The notes beneath the pieces are model-generated. The model ran no database searches and was not told the DNA's origin. It was given only the letters and a program-made list of their open reading frames with translations. This document shows positions 56,030-64,000 of a stretch of DNA of 64,000 nt, piece after piece. Location of the stretch: positions 4,927,504-4,991,503 of the forward strand of contig OZ036008.1 of assembly GCA_964035015.1 (NCBI GenBank), read 5' to 3'. This DNA is from Corallium rubrum (lineage: Eukaryota; Cnidaria; Anthozoa; Scleralcyonacea; Coralliidae). Position 1 is the first letter of the stretch; each line of letters starts with the position of its first letter. The translations under genes and the position numbers were made by a program.

Positions 56030-56961
56030 ATCTCATGGCAAATGGAATAGCCACCTCCACAAGACGCACGTACACTACAGCCCAGCGACGCTTCCTTGAA
56101 TTCTGCTACAGCACCAAACAACTGGCATCTTCAGGTTTCCCACGCCCAGCGTCCGAATGGACATTGATTCTCTTTGTCGCACATCTAGCTGAGTCGTTGA
56201 AAGCAGCATCGATAAAGGTTTACCTGGCCGGTGTAAGATCGCTTCATGTTGAGCAAGGATTCTCAAACCCTCTAGAAAACCGACTGCGCCTGGAAAGAGT
56301 TTTGCGAGGAATTAAGAGGATACAAGGCAGCGAGAAACGGGATCGACTCCCTGTGACGATCCACGTATTACGGCAAATCGAACGCCAACTGGTCCTGACA
56401 CGCTACGACGACGCCATGTTTTGGGCTGCTTCTTGCCTCGGCTTCTTTGGGTTTCTGAGGTCTGGTGAATTCACAGTTTCATCAACTTCATCCTTTGATT
56501 GCGACCGACACCTCAGCGTCCAGGACATCAAAGTCGACCAACTTAAATGTCCGAAATACATGCTCGTCGAAATCAAGGCATCAAAAACCGATCAATTTCG
56601 CAAAGGCTTTACCCTGCGATTAGCGACGTCTGGCTCCTCGATTTGTGCGGGGAAATCAGTTCTTCGTTACCTCCATCTCTGCGGCAATAAGGCAGGACCA
56701 CTATTTATTCATCAGAATGGACAGGCCCTCACACGCGCCACTTTGTCACAATGGCTCCAAACCACGGCTCATCGAGCCGGGTTTTCGGGCAACTTCGCCG
56801 GCCATAGTTTCAGAATTGGAGAAGCTTCCACAGCCGCGCAAAAGGGGATCCCAGATCATCTTATAAAAACTCTCGGGTGCTGGGAGAGCAACGCTTATCA
56901 GCTGTATAAGTTAGAAAAGAAAAAGAAAAAAGGTGCCCATGGAGGAAATGATCATGCGTAA
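56026..56961 (+). CDS. Tyrosine recombinase of YR retroelement
   Basis: 311 residues, uninterrupted. Integrates the circular cDNA of DIRS-order elements by site-specific recombination. Catalytic set visible: Arg in GFLRSGEF (about residue 145), Lys region in EIKASKTDQFRKG, His-x-x-Arg in GHSFRIGEAS (260-263) and Tyr in NAYQLYK (291 or 294). An N-terminal SAM-like part (TSTRRTYTTAQRRFLEFC) precedes it. The C-terminus is lysine-rich (EKKKKKG). Intact despite decay of the rest of the element. Confidence 0.9.
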   Translation: MNLMANGIATSTRRTYTTAQRRFLEFCYSTKQLASSGFPRPASEWTLILFVAHLAESLKAASIKVYLAGVRSLHVEQGFSNPLENRLRLERVLRGIKRIQGSEKRDRLPVTIHVLRQIERQLVLTRYDDAMFWAASCLGFFGFLRSGEFTVSSTSSFDCDRHLSVQDIKVDQLKCPKYMLVEIKASKTDQFRKGFTLRLATSGSSICAGKSVLRYLHLCGNKAGPLFIHQNGQALTRATLSQWLQTTAHRAGFSGNFAGHSFRIGEASTAAQKGIPDHLIKTLGCWESNAYQLYKLEKKKKKGAHGGNDHA

Positions 56962-56989
56962 AATAAGGCCATACGGTCTACGAACGTTG

Positions 56990-57430
56990 GTATAGCGCGA
57001 GCATGGGTATGAGCGCATTCCGAGCATGACGAGCCCGTTCCGAGCATGGGTATACCGCGCCCATTCCGAGCATGGGTATATAGCGCGCCCATTCCGAGCA
57101 CGGGTATAGCGCGCCCATTCCGAGCATGGGTATAGCGCGCCCATACCGAGCATGGGTATAGCGCGCCCATTCCGAGCATGGGTATAGTGCGCGCATTCCG
57201 AGCATGGGTATAGTGCGCCCATTCCGAGCATGGGTATAACGAGTCCATTCCGAGCACAGCCCAGTCCGAACACATTCCGAGCAGGGGTTGACGAGCCCAG
57301 TCCGAGCATGGGTGACGAGCCCATTGCAAGCATTGGTACAGTGAGTCTATTCGAGCGAGCATGGGTATAACATTCCCATCCCGAGCATGGGCATGATGAG
57401 CTCATTCTTAGCAGGGGTATAACGATGCAC
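56990..57430 (+). repeat. GAGCATGGGTATAGCGCGCCCATTCC minisatellite, right
   Basis: About 14 units of 25-32 bp, related in core (GCATGGGTATA, GCCCATT) to the left minisatellite but with GCGC in place of ACGA. Degenerates after 57240. Confidence 0.92.
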
Positions 57431-57534
57431 AAAACAGGGCTAAAGAGTCGGTTGGGTGACCAGACCCATATGGTTTGACCAGACTGGAAGGGTGCTTGGA
57501 GGCTGAGAACTGCATGGACATGCGTTCTCAGATT

Positions 57535-57690
57535 GGTGATCGGATCAGGACCAACAGGCTCAGTCAACCTGATCCTACTCCAAGCAACAAGGATCACAGT
57601 ACACATCAGCCAGCATCAACCAGTCGGTCTGCCTGTCACCCAACCATCCAAACGGGTAAGTATAACTGTGGCGCTGGTGATCACACACAT
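57535..57690 (+). repeat. Split direct repeat B1
   Basis: GGTGATCGGATCAGGACCAA to GATCACACACAT. Contains 30 bp (around CAGCATCAACCAGTCGG) missing from B2. Confidence 0.9.
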
Positions 57691-57707
57691 GATCGACGTG
57701 TGGTTTA

Positions 57708-57902
57708 AATGTGGTTATGTATTAACCGAGGTTAAACCAAAGGAGATATATATGCTTGCGCCTCAAGGCAGAATGCGGAGTATGTGGCCTGACGTCACGC
57801 AGCGCAAGGGAGACCGGAAAGCGCAGGCCCACTACGCTAACGAGCACTCTAGGCCGACAAGATAAACGCTCGGCGCGAAGTACATTCAAGCGAAATCCTC
57901 AC
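57708..57902 (+). repeat. Split direct repeat A2
   Basis: Same 195 bp as A1; directly follows B1 with a 17-bp gap. Confidence 0.92.
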
Positions 57903-58020
57903 CCACCATCCCACCCTTAAGAAAAAAGAGAGGCAAGAAAGAATAGGAAAGAAAATATGAATTCCATCAGTTCTTGTGTTATCACAAACTGATGTTTGAA
58001 GGGTACAGGTAAGCCCGACT

Positions 58021-58146
58021 GGTGATCGGATCAGGACCAACAGGCTCAGTCAACCTGATCCTACTCCAAGCAACAAGGATCACAGTACACATCACCCAAC
58101 CATCCAAACGGGTAAGTGTAACTGTGGCGCTGGTGATCACACACAT
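58021..58146 (+). repeat. Split direct repeat B2
   Basis: Matches B1 apart from a 30-bp deletion and a few substitutions. Its end abuts the right 51-bp flanking repeat. Confidence 0.9.
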
Positions 58147-58195
58147 CAATGATTGTATTGAATTGAATGTGTTTATTAAAATATTCAAGTTGTTA
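58145..58195 (+). repeat. 51-bp flanking direct repeat, right
   Basis: Identical to 52884-52934; followed by unique sequence TCGTGTATAGAAATAAATG. Confidence 0.92.
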
Positions 58196-58475
58196 TCGTG
58201 TATAGAAATAAATGTCCCATGGGAATCTTACAGTAATACAGAAATTTGTTTTCTATTTAGCATAATATAATTGTGTTGTTTGAGAGACTTGTATGCTTCA
58301 GACCATAGAAATCGACCGGCAACATTCTTGCATAAACCATGAACCGATTCCAATATTGACAAATGTCGATGAAAAATGTTGTTGCGCTGTAATATATTAT
58401 ATATTTTCGTTAAACTAGGAGAACATGTTTATTTGTTGTTGTTTGATTCTCATTTTCGTTTGATTAATTTGTCCT

Positions 58476-58478
<3 letters not shown>

Positions 58479-58541
<63 letters not shown>

Positions 58542-58655
58542 GTGTGGGTTTTGGTTTTGGTCTACGAAACGCAGAGTGCTCAATAACATATAGTTAGAGC
58601 AAATATAGATTTTCGCTTACCTCAAAAGTCTGCTAAGCGTAAGCGAATATATATA
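58479..58655 (+). repeat. (TA)n plus diverged hairpin-family copy
   Basis: TA array 58479-58540, then GTCTACGAAACGCAGAGTGC and TTAGAGCAAATATAG, matching the flank of the 17.6 kb hairpin family; here the hairpin is shortened (TTCGCTTACC/AAGCGTAAGCGAA). Confidence 0.6.
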
Positions 58656-59020
58656 TATACCAACCCAGTCTACCATTTAGCCAGGTTATTTTATTTAGAA
58701 ATGGCTATTTTATTTCTCATACTGAGGTACTAGGACAATGTCCAAAGACCAAGATTGTCCTTGCTTGATATAAATTACTTTATTATTATTATTTTTCATT
58801 AGAACTTGTGTAGATCTATATTGGTGACAAGGGTTAGCATGTGCCATACATTTAGCTACAAAAAAAAGAGTATTTCATTGTTCTTACCCATATGTACTGT
58901 ATAGGATTAATGTACACAAGTCTTAGGTTGATTCTCTGTTCTCTCTAACTATAATAGTGAAGTGCCCAGATGACATCAAATTTATGTTTGTATGTTTTGT
59001 GTTTATTTCTTGTCATACAG

Positions 59021-59174
59021 GAAGCCGGACAAGTGCATGTACTGTAAGCGTGTTAAGGACAATTTGCCTTGCACAGCATTGTGTAAGTGCCAGGGATGCA
59101 GAAACAATAAAGAAGAACCCAGTGGTGAAGTTGAAGATGGTGAAAATATCAATGAAGATTATTTTGATTGTTAA
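59021..59174 (+). CDS. Terminal exon, Cys-rich (CXC-like) protein
   Basis: Follows a strong acceptor (cttgtcatacag). Encodes KPDKCMYCKRVKDNLPCTAL, then CKCQGCRNNKEE and an acidic tail ending DYFDC plus TAA. Six cysteines in CxxC and CxCxxC spacing suggest a zinc-binding C-terminus. The 5' exons are not certain; 52507-52847 is a candidate. Resembles the N-terminal Cys motif of the retrotransposon protein 1.5 kb downstream only in general pattern. Confidence 0.6.
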
Positions 59175-60246
59175 GATACATTCGTACATGTGCTGTACAT
59201 TATAAAGAGAGTTTAGTAGTAGTAATAGAAAAAATAGTGTGTACTGTAGTATGTAAATATTTGTAAAATAATGTCTTTAGGAACTATTCGGTATTTATGC
59301 TCTAGAGAGGCTGATTGTTTTTAAATAATTTTAACAGGCAGAGGCAGTGACCAACTAAAAAAAATTGGCTTAAAGAAAATGATCTATTTATGTATTTTAT
59401 GGGGTTTTTTTAATGATGCCAAATACACCTACCCTTCAATGAAATTTCATTATATGTTAGATTATTACTTGTACAGCTGAAAAATCAATGAGCTAACAAA
59501 CCTTTCATGCAAAAATATACTGAAAATAACTCAGAATTTTGTTTTGTTGTTTCAACTCAGTAATTTACTGTATTTACCAAAATAATACAGTAGCTCTTAG
59601 TGCTTTAGCAGTACCGATAAATTAATTAAGAAATAGAAAATAGCCTGAATGCAAACACAAGAGTGAGTTGGGAGTATTCAAAACTTTATATGAACCCAAG
59701 CTGTAGGTGAGAGTTTACATAAGTACTCTCGAATTCTCCAAAACTTGCTCGAGTGATTGCATCAGACTGTAATACTGTACATGTAAACACAGGCATCCAT
59801 TGTCTATTTTTTTATGAAATAAGACTAAGAAATGTGCCTGACATCACAATCGTGTTTGCATAGCCTGGTATAAACACAGAAACTGACCAATCACAGTGTG
59901 TGAAAGACACAACCTATTTTATAAATGTTCATAATTGTTCAGCCATGGTTCAACATAGCTATATGTTATAATTTCTTTTTTTGTGCATCAGGAGGGCAAG
60001 GGCCAAAGGGACTGCAGTTTTAAAAGTTTTGTGAGAGGGATATTCTTTTTGTAATAAAGGGGTTCAAAACATTTTGTTCAAGTTGTTCACAATCTTATTT
60101 TATACAGTGAATATTGCCTGCAGCACTTTACAAATTTTATATTTATTGTACTTTTGATATATTTTGCTGGAATTTTCATTACAAGAAAACCATTGGTCTT
60201 TACTGAAAGTGTACAGGTTACAATAATATCAACATTCAATAATATC
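59175..60246. other. 3' flank, no gene recognised
   Basis: AT-rich sequence; probable 3' UTR of the 59021 exon at its start. CAATAATATCAA repeats at 60230-60256 form the left target site of the LINE. Confidence 0.5.
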
Positions 60247-60256
60247 AATAATATCA

Positions 60257-63200
60257 AATTGTGTGATTCGTGACGCGTGAAAGCAAAAATTTCGCGCTCC
60301 GCACTTTTTTGAAATTTTATATCCTTTTTCTGGTATTGGAAAGCTAATAAAGCAGAAAGTATCAACTAAAGTCTCGAGAAGAAAGAAGTTGGTGAGAAAT
60401 CTTAGAAATTTAATTTGAAAGAGTACTTTATTTATAATTGAACATTTCCTTTGGGACAAAGTCTGGAAATTAGATTCTTCTGCGCGCGCGCGACCGTTTA
60501 ATTAGCGTCGCGTGTGCAAACTCTATACGTCAGCGTGCGCATGCACAATTTTTAAACCAGAAACAAATTACAAGACATTCTAAGCACGTGCACGTGCAAT
60601 TAGAACATTTTCCCGTGAAATTACATTGCGAAATAGATCCTTGATTATCGTAACTGACAAGAATTAAATACCTGTACCAAGTCAAGACACAAACTACTTC
60701 GGATATGTCCTGCTGTAAATGTAAACGGTCAGGCCGTTGTAGAAACTGTTCCTGCGTTAAAAATGGTACGATTTGTCAGAACTGCGCTCCTCAACGATCT
60801 GGTCAATGCGACAATATGTTGCAAACACCACAGAATGTTTCTTCTGAGACAACAAACAGCCATGAAACAATAACCTCCAAAGAAAGTGAAACAAATCTGC
60901 CAAATAACGTTTCCTCCCATAATTGTGACAGTCTTCCGAGGGTAAATATGACGAATCCTTACCCTGATCAACCACCACCTAACTTTACATGGGGCCCATG
61001 CACCGGTGAGATATTCTGCTTAAAAATCAACATGGCTTACGAGGAAGTTGTCCATTGGCGGCGAAATCTTTTTCAAGTACCATCTGGGAGTGCTGGAAAG
61101 GCATTTGTCTCCGAACTTGCCCGTCTTTTTCAAGCTTATGCGGACAGTTCGAGACTAGAATGCATCGCTATGAAGGCAACCACAGTTTTGCCGATCCTTC
61201 TTCTTCAAAAGCCAAGTCGAACAAGCAAAAGTAAGGATCACATGAAACATCTTCAAAGACGACTGGAACTATGGCTAAACGGGGACATAGAGGCACTTCT
61301 AGACGAGGGCAAGTGTATTCAAAAACGACTGAGCAAATCAGCCACACCTCAAAACATTGACGTTATTGCTCGAACCTTTAGAAACCTCATGCTACAGGGG
61401 AAAGTTCAAAGTGCGCTGAGATACATCTCAAGAAATAGCAACGGCGGTGTTCTAAAATTGGACGATCTCGTTGAAGTGACGACAAAGGAAGGCGAATCGA
61501 TCCAAAAATCTACCAGAGATATCCTAAAAGAAAAACACCCTTCAGGCAAAGATCCAGTGGCTTCCTCTCTAATTGATGGCGAACATGAAACAGAAAACCC
61601 TATCACATTTGATGGCCTAGGGGCGGATGCTATACGACACGCTGCCTTACACACTAACGGTGCAGCTGGCCCCTCTGGTTTGGATGCGTATGCGTGGAGA
61701 AGACTCTGTTCGTCATTCAAGTCTGTCTCAAATAGCCTATGCATTGCTCTCGCTGGTGTCGGTCGTCGCATAGCTACCACAAATGTGAATCCTGAAGGAC
61801 TAAGCGCTTTTGTCGCTTGCCGATTAATCCCGCTTGACAAGTGCCCAGGTGTAAGACCAATCGGAGTCGGTGAAGTTCCACGAAGAATTATCTCGAAAGC
61901 CATCTTAAGGATCATTGGAGGTGATGTAGAAGATGCGGCTGGCCCATTTCAACTTTGTGCAGGCCAAGATGGTGGTTGTGAAGCAGCAGTACATGCTATG
62001 CGAAGCATTTTCCAAACACCAGAGACCGAGGCTGTACTTTTGGTTGATGCAAACAACGCTTTCAATTCTCTTAACCGCCAAGCAGCCCTCCATAACATCG
62101 GCATCATCTGTCCATCGCTGGGGACAACTCTGACCAACACCTACAGATCCCCAGTCAGACTGTTCATAACAGGAGATGGCGAAATATTATCAACCGAAGG
62201 AACAACGCAAGGTGATCCCTTGGCAATGGCGATGTATGCCCTAGCGATAAAACCACTCATTCACCAGTTGAAAGCTAGCTGTCCTGATGTACGACAAGCA
62301 TGGTATGCCGACGATGCCACAGGAGCGTCTACCTGCACAGAACTCAGACGGTGGTGGGATGAACTGTCTGGTCGTGGTCCTTTGTTTGGCTACTACCCCA
62401 ACGATTCCAAGACGTACCTGGTGGTGAAGCAAGCATTCGAGAATGTTGCCAAAGATGCATTCGCAGGCACAGGCGTACGCATAACTACTCATGGCAAGCG
62501 ACATCTCGGCGCTGCGCTTGGTTCCAAAACATTCACCGAGGAATATGTTGGCGACAAAGTACAGCAATGGACCAAGGACATCATGAACTTGGCTCAGATT
62601 GCATCCTCTCAACCCCATGCAGCGTATGCAGCATTTGTACACGGCTTATCTAATCGCTGGTCCTACCTCTTGAGAACAATCCCTGAAATTGAAGACCTGT
62701 TGCAGCCACTTGAGGATACAATACACAACCACCTCATCCCAGCTCTAACCGGACGACCGGCATGCTCTTCCGCTGAAAGAGATCTACTTTCTCTTCCTGT
62801 TCGTCTTGGAGGTCTCGGGATTCGTGATCCATCAGCAACATCATCGGCTTGTTTTGATTCCTCAGAGCGTATTACTGCACCCCTCGTAGCACTGATAATC
62901 TCCCAAGAAGAAACTGGAACCGTTGACCGTGACAGCACTCGTGCAATAAAAAACGAGATTAAAAGAGAAAACCGCCAGAGACAGGATGAACAAACCGAAA
63001 TTATATACGACCAACTCACATCTGAAATGAAGCGGTGTGTTGAGCTTTCCAAAGAAAAGGGGTCTTCGTCATGGCTATCAGTTCTCCCGCTCGAGGAACA
63101 TGGCTTCTATCTGCACAAGGGAGAGTTTAGAGATGCACTATGCCTGCGATATGGTTGGAAATTTACGAACACGCCTCATAGCTGCAACTGTGGTGCTGCA

Positions 63201-63993
63201 TTCACAGTGAATCACGCAATGATCTGCCACATGGGAGGTTTTCCAACGATTCGTCACAATGAGATCCGTGACATTACAGCATCACTCCTCACTGAAGTGT
63301 GTAACAACGTCGCCACTGAACCTGAACTGCAACCGCTCACTGGTGAGAGTATGGCAGCACGTTCAGCCAATACTGAAGATGGTGCTCGAGCTGACATTCG
63401 TGCAAGAGGTTTTTGGAATGGGTCACAGGATGCATTTTTTGATGTAAGGGTGTTCTACCCGAACGCATCCTCCTACCGCTCCCAAAACCTGCAGTCTGTG
63501 TACAGAAGACACGAGCAAGCGAAGAAGCGAGAGTACGGAGAAAGAATCCGGAACGTCGAACGTGGTGTGTTCACACCCTTAGTATTATCAACGACGGGCG
63601 GCATGGGGAGAGAAGCGACGACATTTTACAAGTGTCTAGCGGACATGATCGCGAGAAAGAAACAGGAACATTACTCGTCCGTGTTGGGATGGCTGCGGTG
63701 CAGAATTTCCTTTGCCTCATTAAGATCTTCGATCATGTGCATTCGGGGCAGTCGATCCTCGTTTCACCGACCAGTATATGGGGAACCTATCATCACGCTG
63801 GCAACGACCGAGGCACGAATCCCTCGCGAATAACTTTGCGAATATTAGTTACAAGAACAGATCATTATTTAAGTTGCTAACATTTATAACTAGATTTAAT
63901 TGTTCATTTTTCTTAAATTGTTAATTGTAATTTCTTACAATTTCTTGTATTAAAAGTGGTTTGTTTAAAAAAAAAAAAAAAAAAAAAAAAAAT
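60257..63993 (+). mobile_element. Apparently full-length non-LTR retrotransposon
   Basis: Starts right after AATAATATCA at 60247-60256 and ends in a poly(A) tract (about 63968-63993) followed by ATAATATCA at the window edge, so a target duplication of about 9-10 bp is visible. About 450 bp of 5' leader precedes one 1042-codon ORF, with about 135 bp of 3' UTR. The intact ORF and the exact duplication suggest a recent insertion. Confidence 0.86.
60705..63833 (+). CDS. Retrotransposon protein: CXC zinc motif, RT, putative REL
   Basis: 1042 residues, no interruption. Residues 2-40 form a Cys-rich motif (CCKCKRSGRCRNCSC ... CQNCAPQRSGQC). Reverse transcriptase motifs: GPSGLDAYAWRRL, LIPLDKCPGVRPIGVGEVPR, motif A LLVDANNAFNSLNR (about 443), motif B GTTQGDPLAMAMYALA (about 498), catalytic YADD (about 533) and GYYPNDSKTYLVVK. 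No AP endonuclease is present. Near residue 825 a CNCG...NHAMICHMGG zinc-knuckle-like motif, then RHNEIRD and, near 895, DIRARGFWNGSQDAFFDVRV, fit a C-terminal restriction-like endonuclease of the R2/NeSL type. That last assignment is inference. Confidence 0.88.
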   Translation: MSCCKCKRSGRCRNCSCVKNGTICQNCAPQRSGQCDNMLQTPQNVSSETTNSHETITSKESETNLPNNVSSHNCDSLPRVNMTNPYPDQPPPNFTWGPCTGEIFCLKINMAYEEVVHWRRNLFQVPSGSAGKAFVSELARLFQAYADSSRLECIAMKATTVLPILLLQKPSRTSKSKDHMKHLQRRLELWLNGDIEALLDEGKCIQKRLSKSATPQNIDVIARTFRNLMLQGKVQSALRYISRNSNGGVLKLDDLVEVTTKEGESIQKSTRDILKEKHPSGKDPVASSLIDGEHETENPITFDGLGADAIRHAALHTNGAAGPSGLDAYAWRRLCSSFKSVSNSLCIALAGVGRRIATTNVNPEGLSAFVACRLIPLDKCPGVRPIGVGEVPRRIISKAILRIIGGDVEDAAGPFQLCAGQDGGCEAAVHAMRSIFQTPETEAVLLVDANNAFNSLNRQAALHNIGIICPSLGTTLTNTYRSPVRLFITGDGEILSTEGTTQGDPLAMAMYALAIKPLIHQLKASCPDVRQAWYADDATGASTCTELRRWWDELSGRGPLFGYYPNDSKTYLVVKQAFENVAKDAFAGTGVRITTHGKRHLGAALGSKTFTEEYVGDKVQQWTKDIMNLAQIASSQPHAAYAAFVHGLSNRWSYLLRTIPEIEDLLQPLEDTIHNHLIPALTGRPACSSAERDLLSLPVRLGGLGIRDPSATSSACFDSSERITAPLVALIISQEETGTVDRDSTRAIKNEIKRENRQRQDEQTEIIYDQLTSEMKRCVELSKEKGSSSWLSVLPLEEHGFYLHKGEFRDALCLRYGWKFTNTPHSCNCGAAFTVNHAMICHMGGFPTIRHNEIRDITASLLTEVCNNVATEPELQPLTGESMAARSANTEDGARADIRARGFWNGSQDAFFDVRVFYPNASSYRSQNLQSVYRRHEQAKKREYGERIRNVERGVFTPLVLSTTGGMGREATTFYKCLADMIARKKQEHYSSVLGWLRCRISFASLRSSIMCIRGSRSSFHRPVYGEPIITLATTEARIPRE

Positions 63994-64000
63994 AATATCA

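Larger units (their letters stand above)
52934..58146 (+). mobile_element. Ngaro/PAT-type tyrosine-recombinase retroelement, decayed
   Basis: Order of parts: A1 (52934-53128), gag-like remnant (about 53840-54740), minisatellite, RNase H end (55738-56029), tyrosine recombinase (56026-56961), minisatellite, B1 (57535-57690), A2 (57708-57902), B2 (58021-58146). A1-ORFs-B1-A2-B2 split direct repeats are the defining arrangement of PAT/Ngaro elements within the DIRS order (established knowledge). The reverse transcriptase is missing; its place is taken by the 55077-55725 minisatellite. It is bounded by a 51-bp direct repeat. Confidence 0.83.

Overview
Animal nuclear DNA, very rich in repeats, with spliced host genes broken up by nested transposons. 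Everything coding for the host is small GT-AG exons separated by long introns. The mixture of host families (CAMKK, MIOX, TANGO2, and a TauD/clavaminate-synthase-like oxygenase that vertebrates lack) and of mobile elements (hAT, piggyBac-like, CR1/L2-like LINEs, a Ngaro/PAT-type tyrosine-recombinase retroelement, a Polinton-like palindrome) suggests an invertebrate metazoan, most likely a cnidarian. That placement is inference; no species-diagnostic gene is present.

Layout. 0-4.6 kb: the last two exons of a Ca2+/calmodulin-dependent protein kinase kinase (+), whose 4.2 kb intron holds a TTCAC/ATCCC satellite and five mobile or foldback elements. 4.6-9.6 kb: MITEs and foldback repeats only. 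9.6-19.2 kb: myo-inositol oxygenase (+), seven exons recognised with all six iron ligands intact; introns carry a piggyBac-like element, a tRNA-like SINE, a triple nest of elements, a 674-bp tandem duplication and long TA arrays. 19.2-24 kb: repeats, including a hAT-type non-autonomous element that carries a 96-bp copy of the last MIOX splice acceptor and exon start. 24.2-28 kb: a four-exon TauD/TfdA-family dioxygenase (-). 28-35 kb: a decayed hAT transposon whose transposase was cut by a 3,973-bp, almost fully palindromic Polinton-like element with a 6-bp target duplication. 35-38.3 kb: a decayed CR1/L2-like LINE (-). 41-44.6 kb: the last three exons of TANGO2 (-), with a 0.67 kb palindrome and a hAT element containing a second MITE in its introns. 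44.7-52.4 kb: minisatellite, an inverted pair of about 1 kb repeats, a 59-bp mobile hairpin, a LINE 3' fragment and one unassigned terminal exon. 52.5-59.2 kb: two exons of a cysteine-rich family, possibly one gene, separated by a decayed Ngaro/PAT-type element with A1-B1-A2-B2 split direct repeats. 60.3-64 kb: an intact, apparently full-length non-LTR retrotransposon with CXC zinc motif, reverse transcriptase and a probable restriction-like endonuclease, ending in poly(A) and flanked by a target-site duplication.

The host genes show no shared pathway; they are unlinked housekeeping or metabolic genes. The coherent story of the window is transposon biology: at least six insertions can be dated relative to each other by nesting, and several have exact target-site duplications or an empty paralogous site inside the window.
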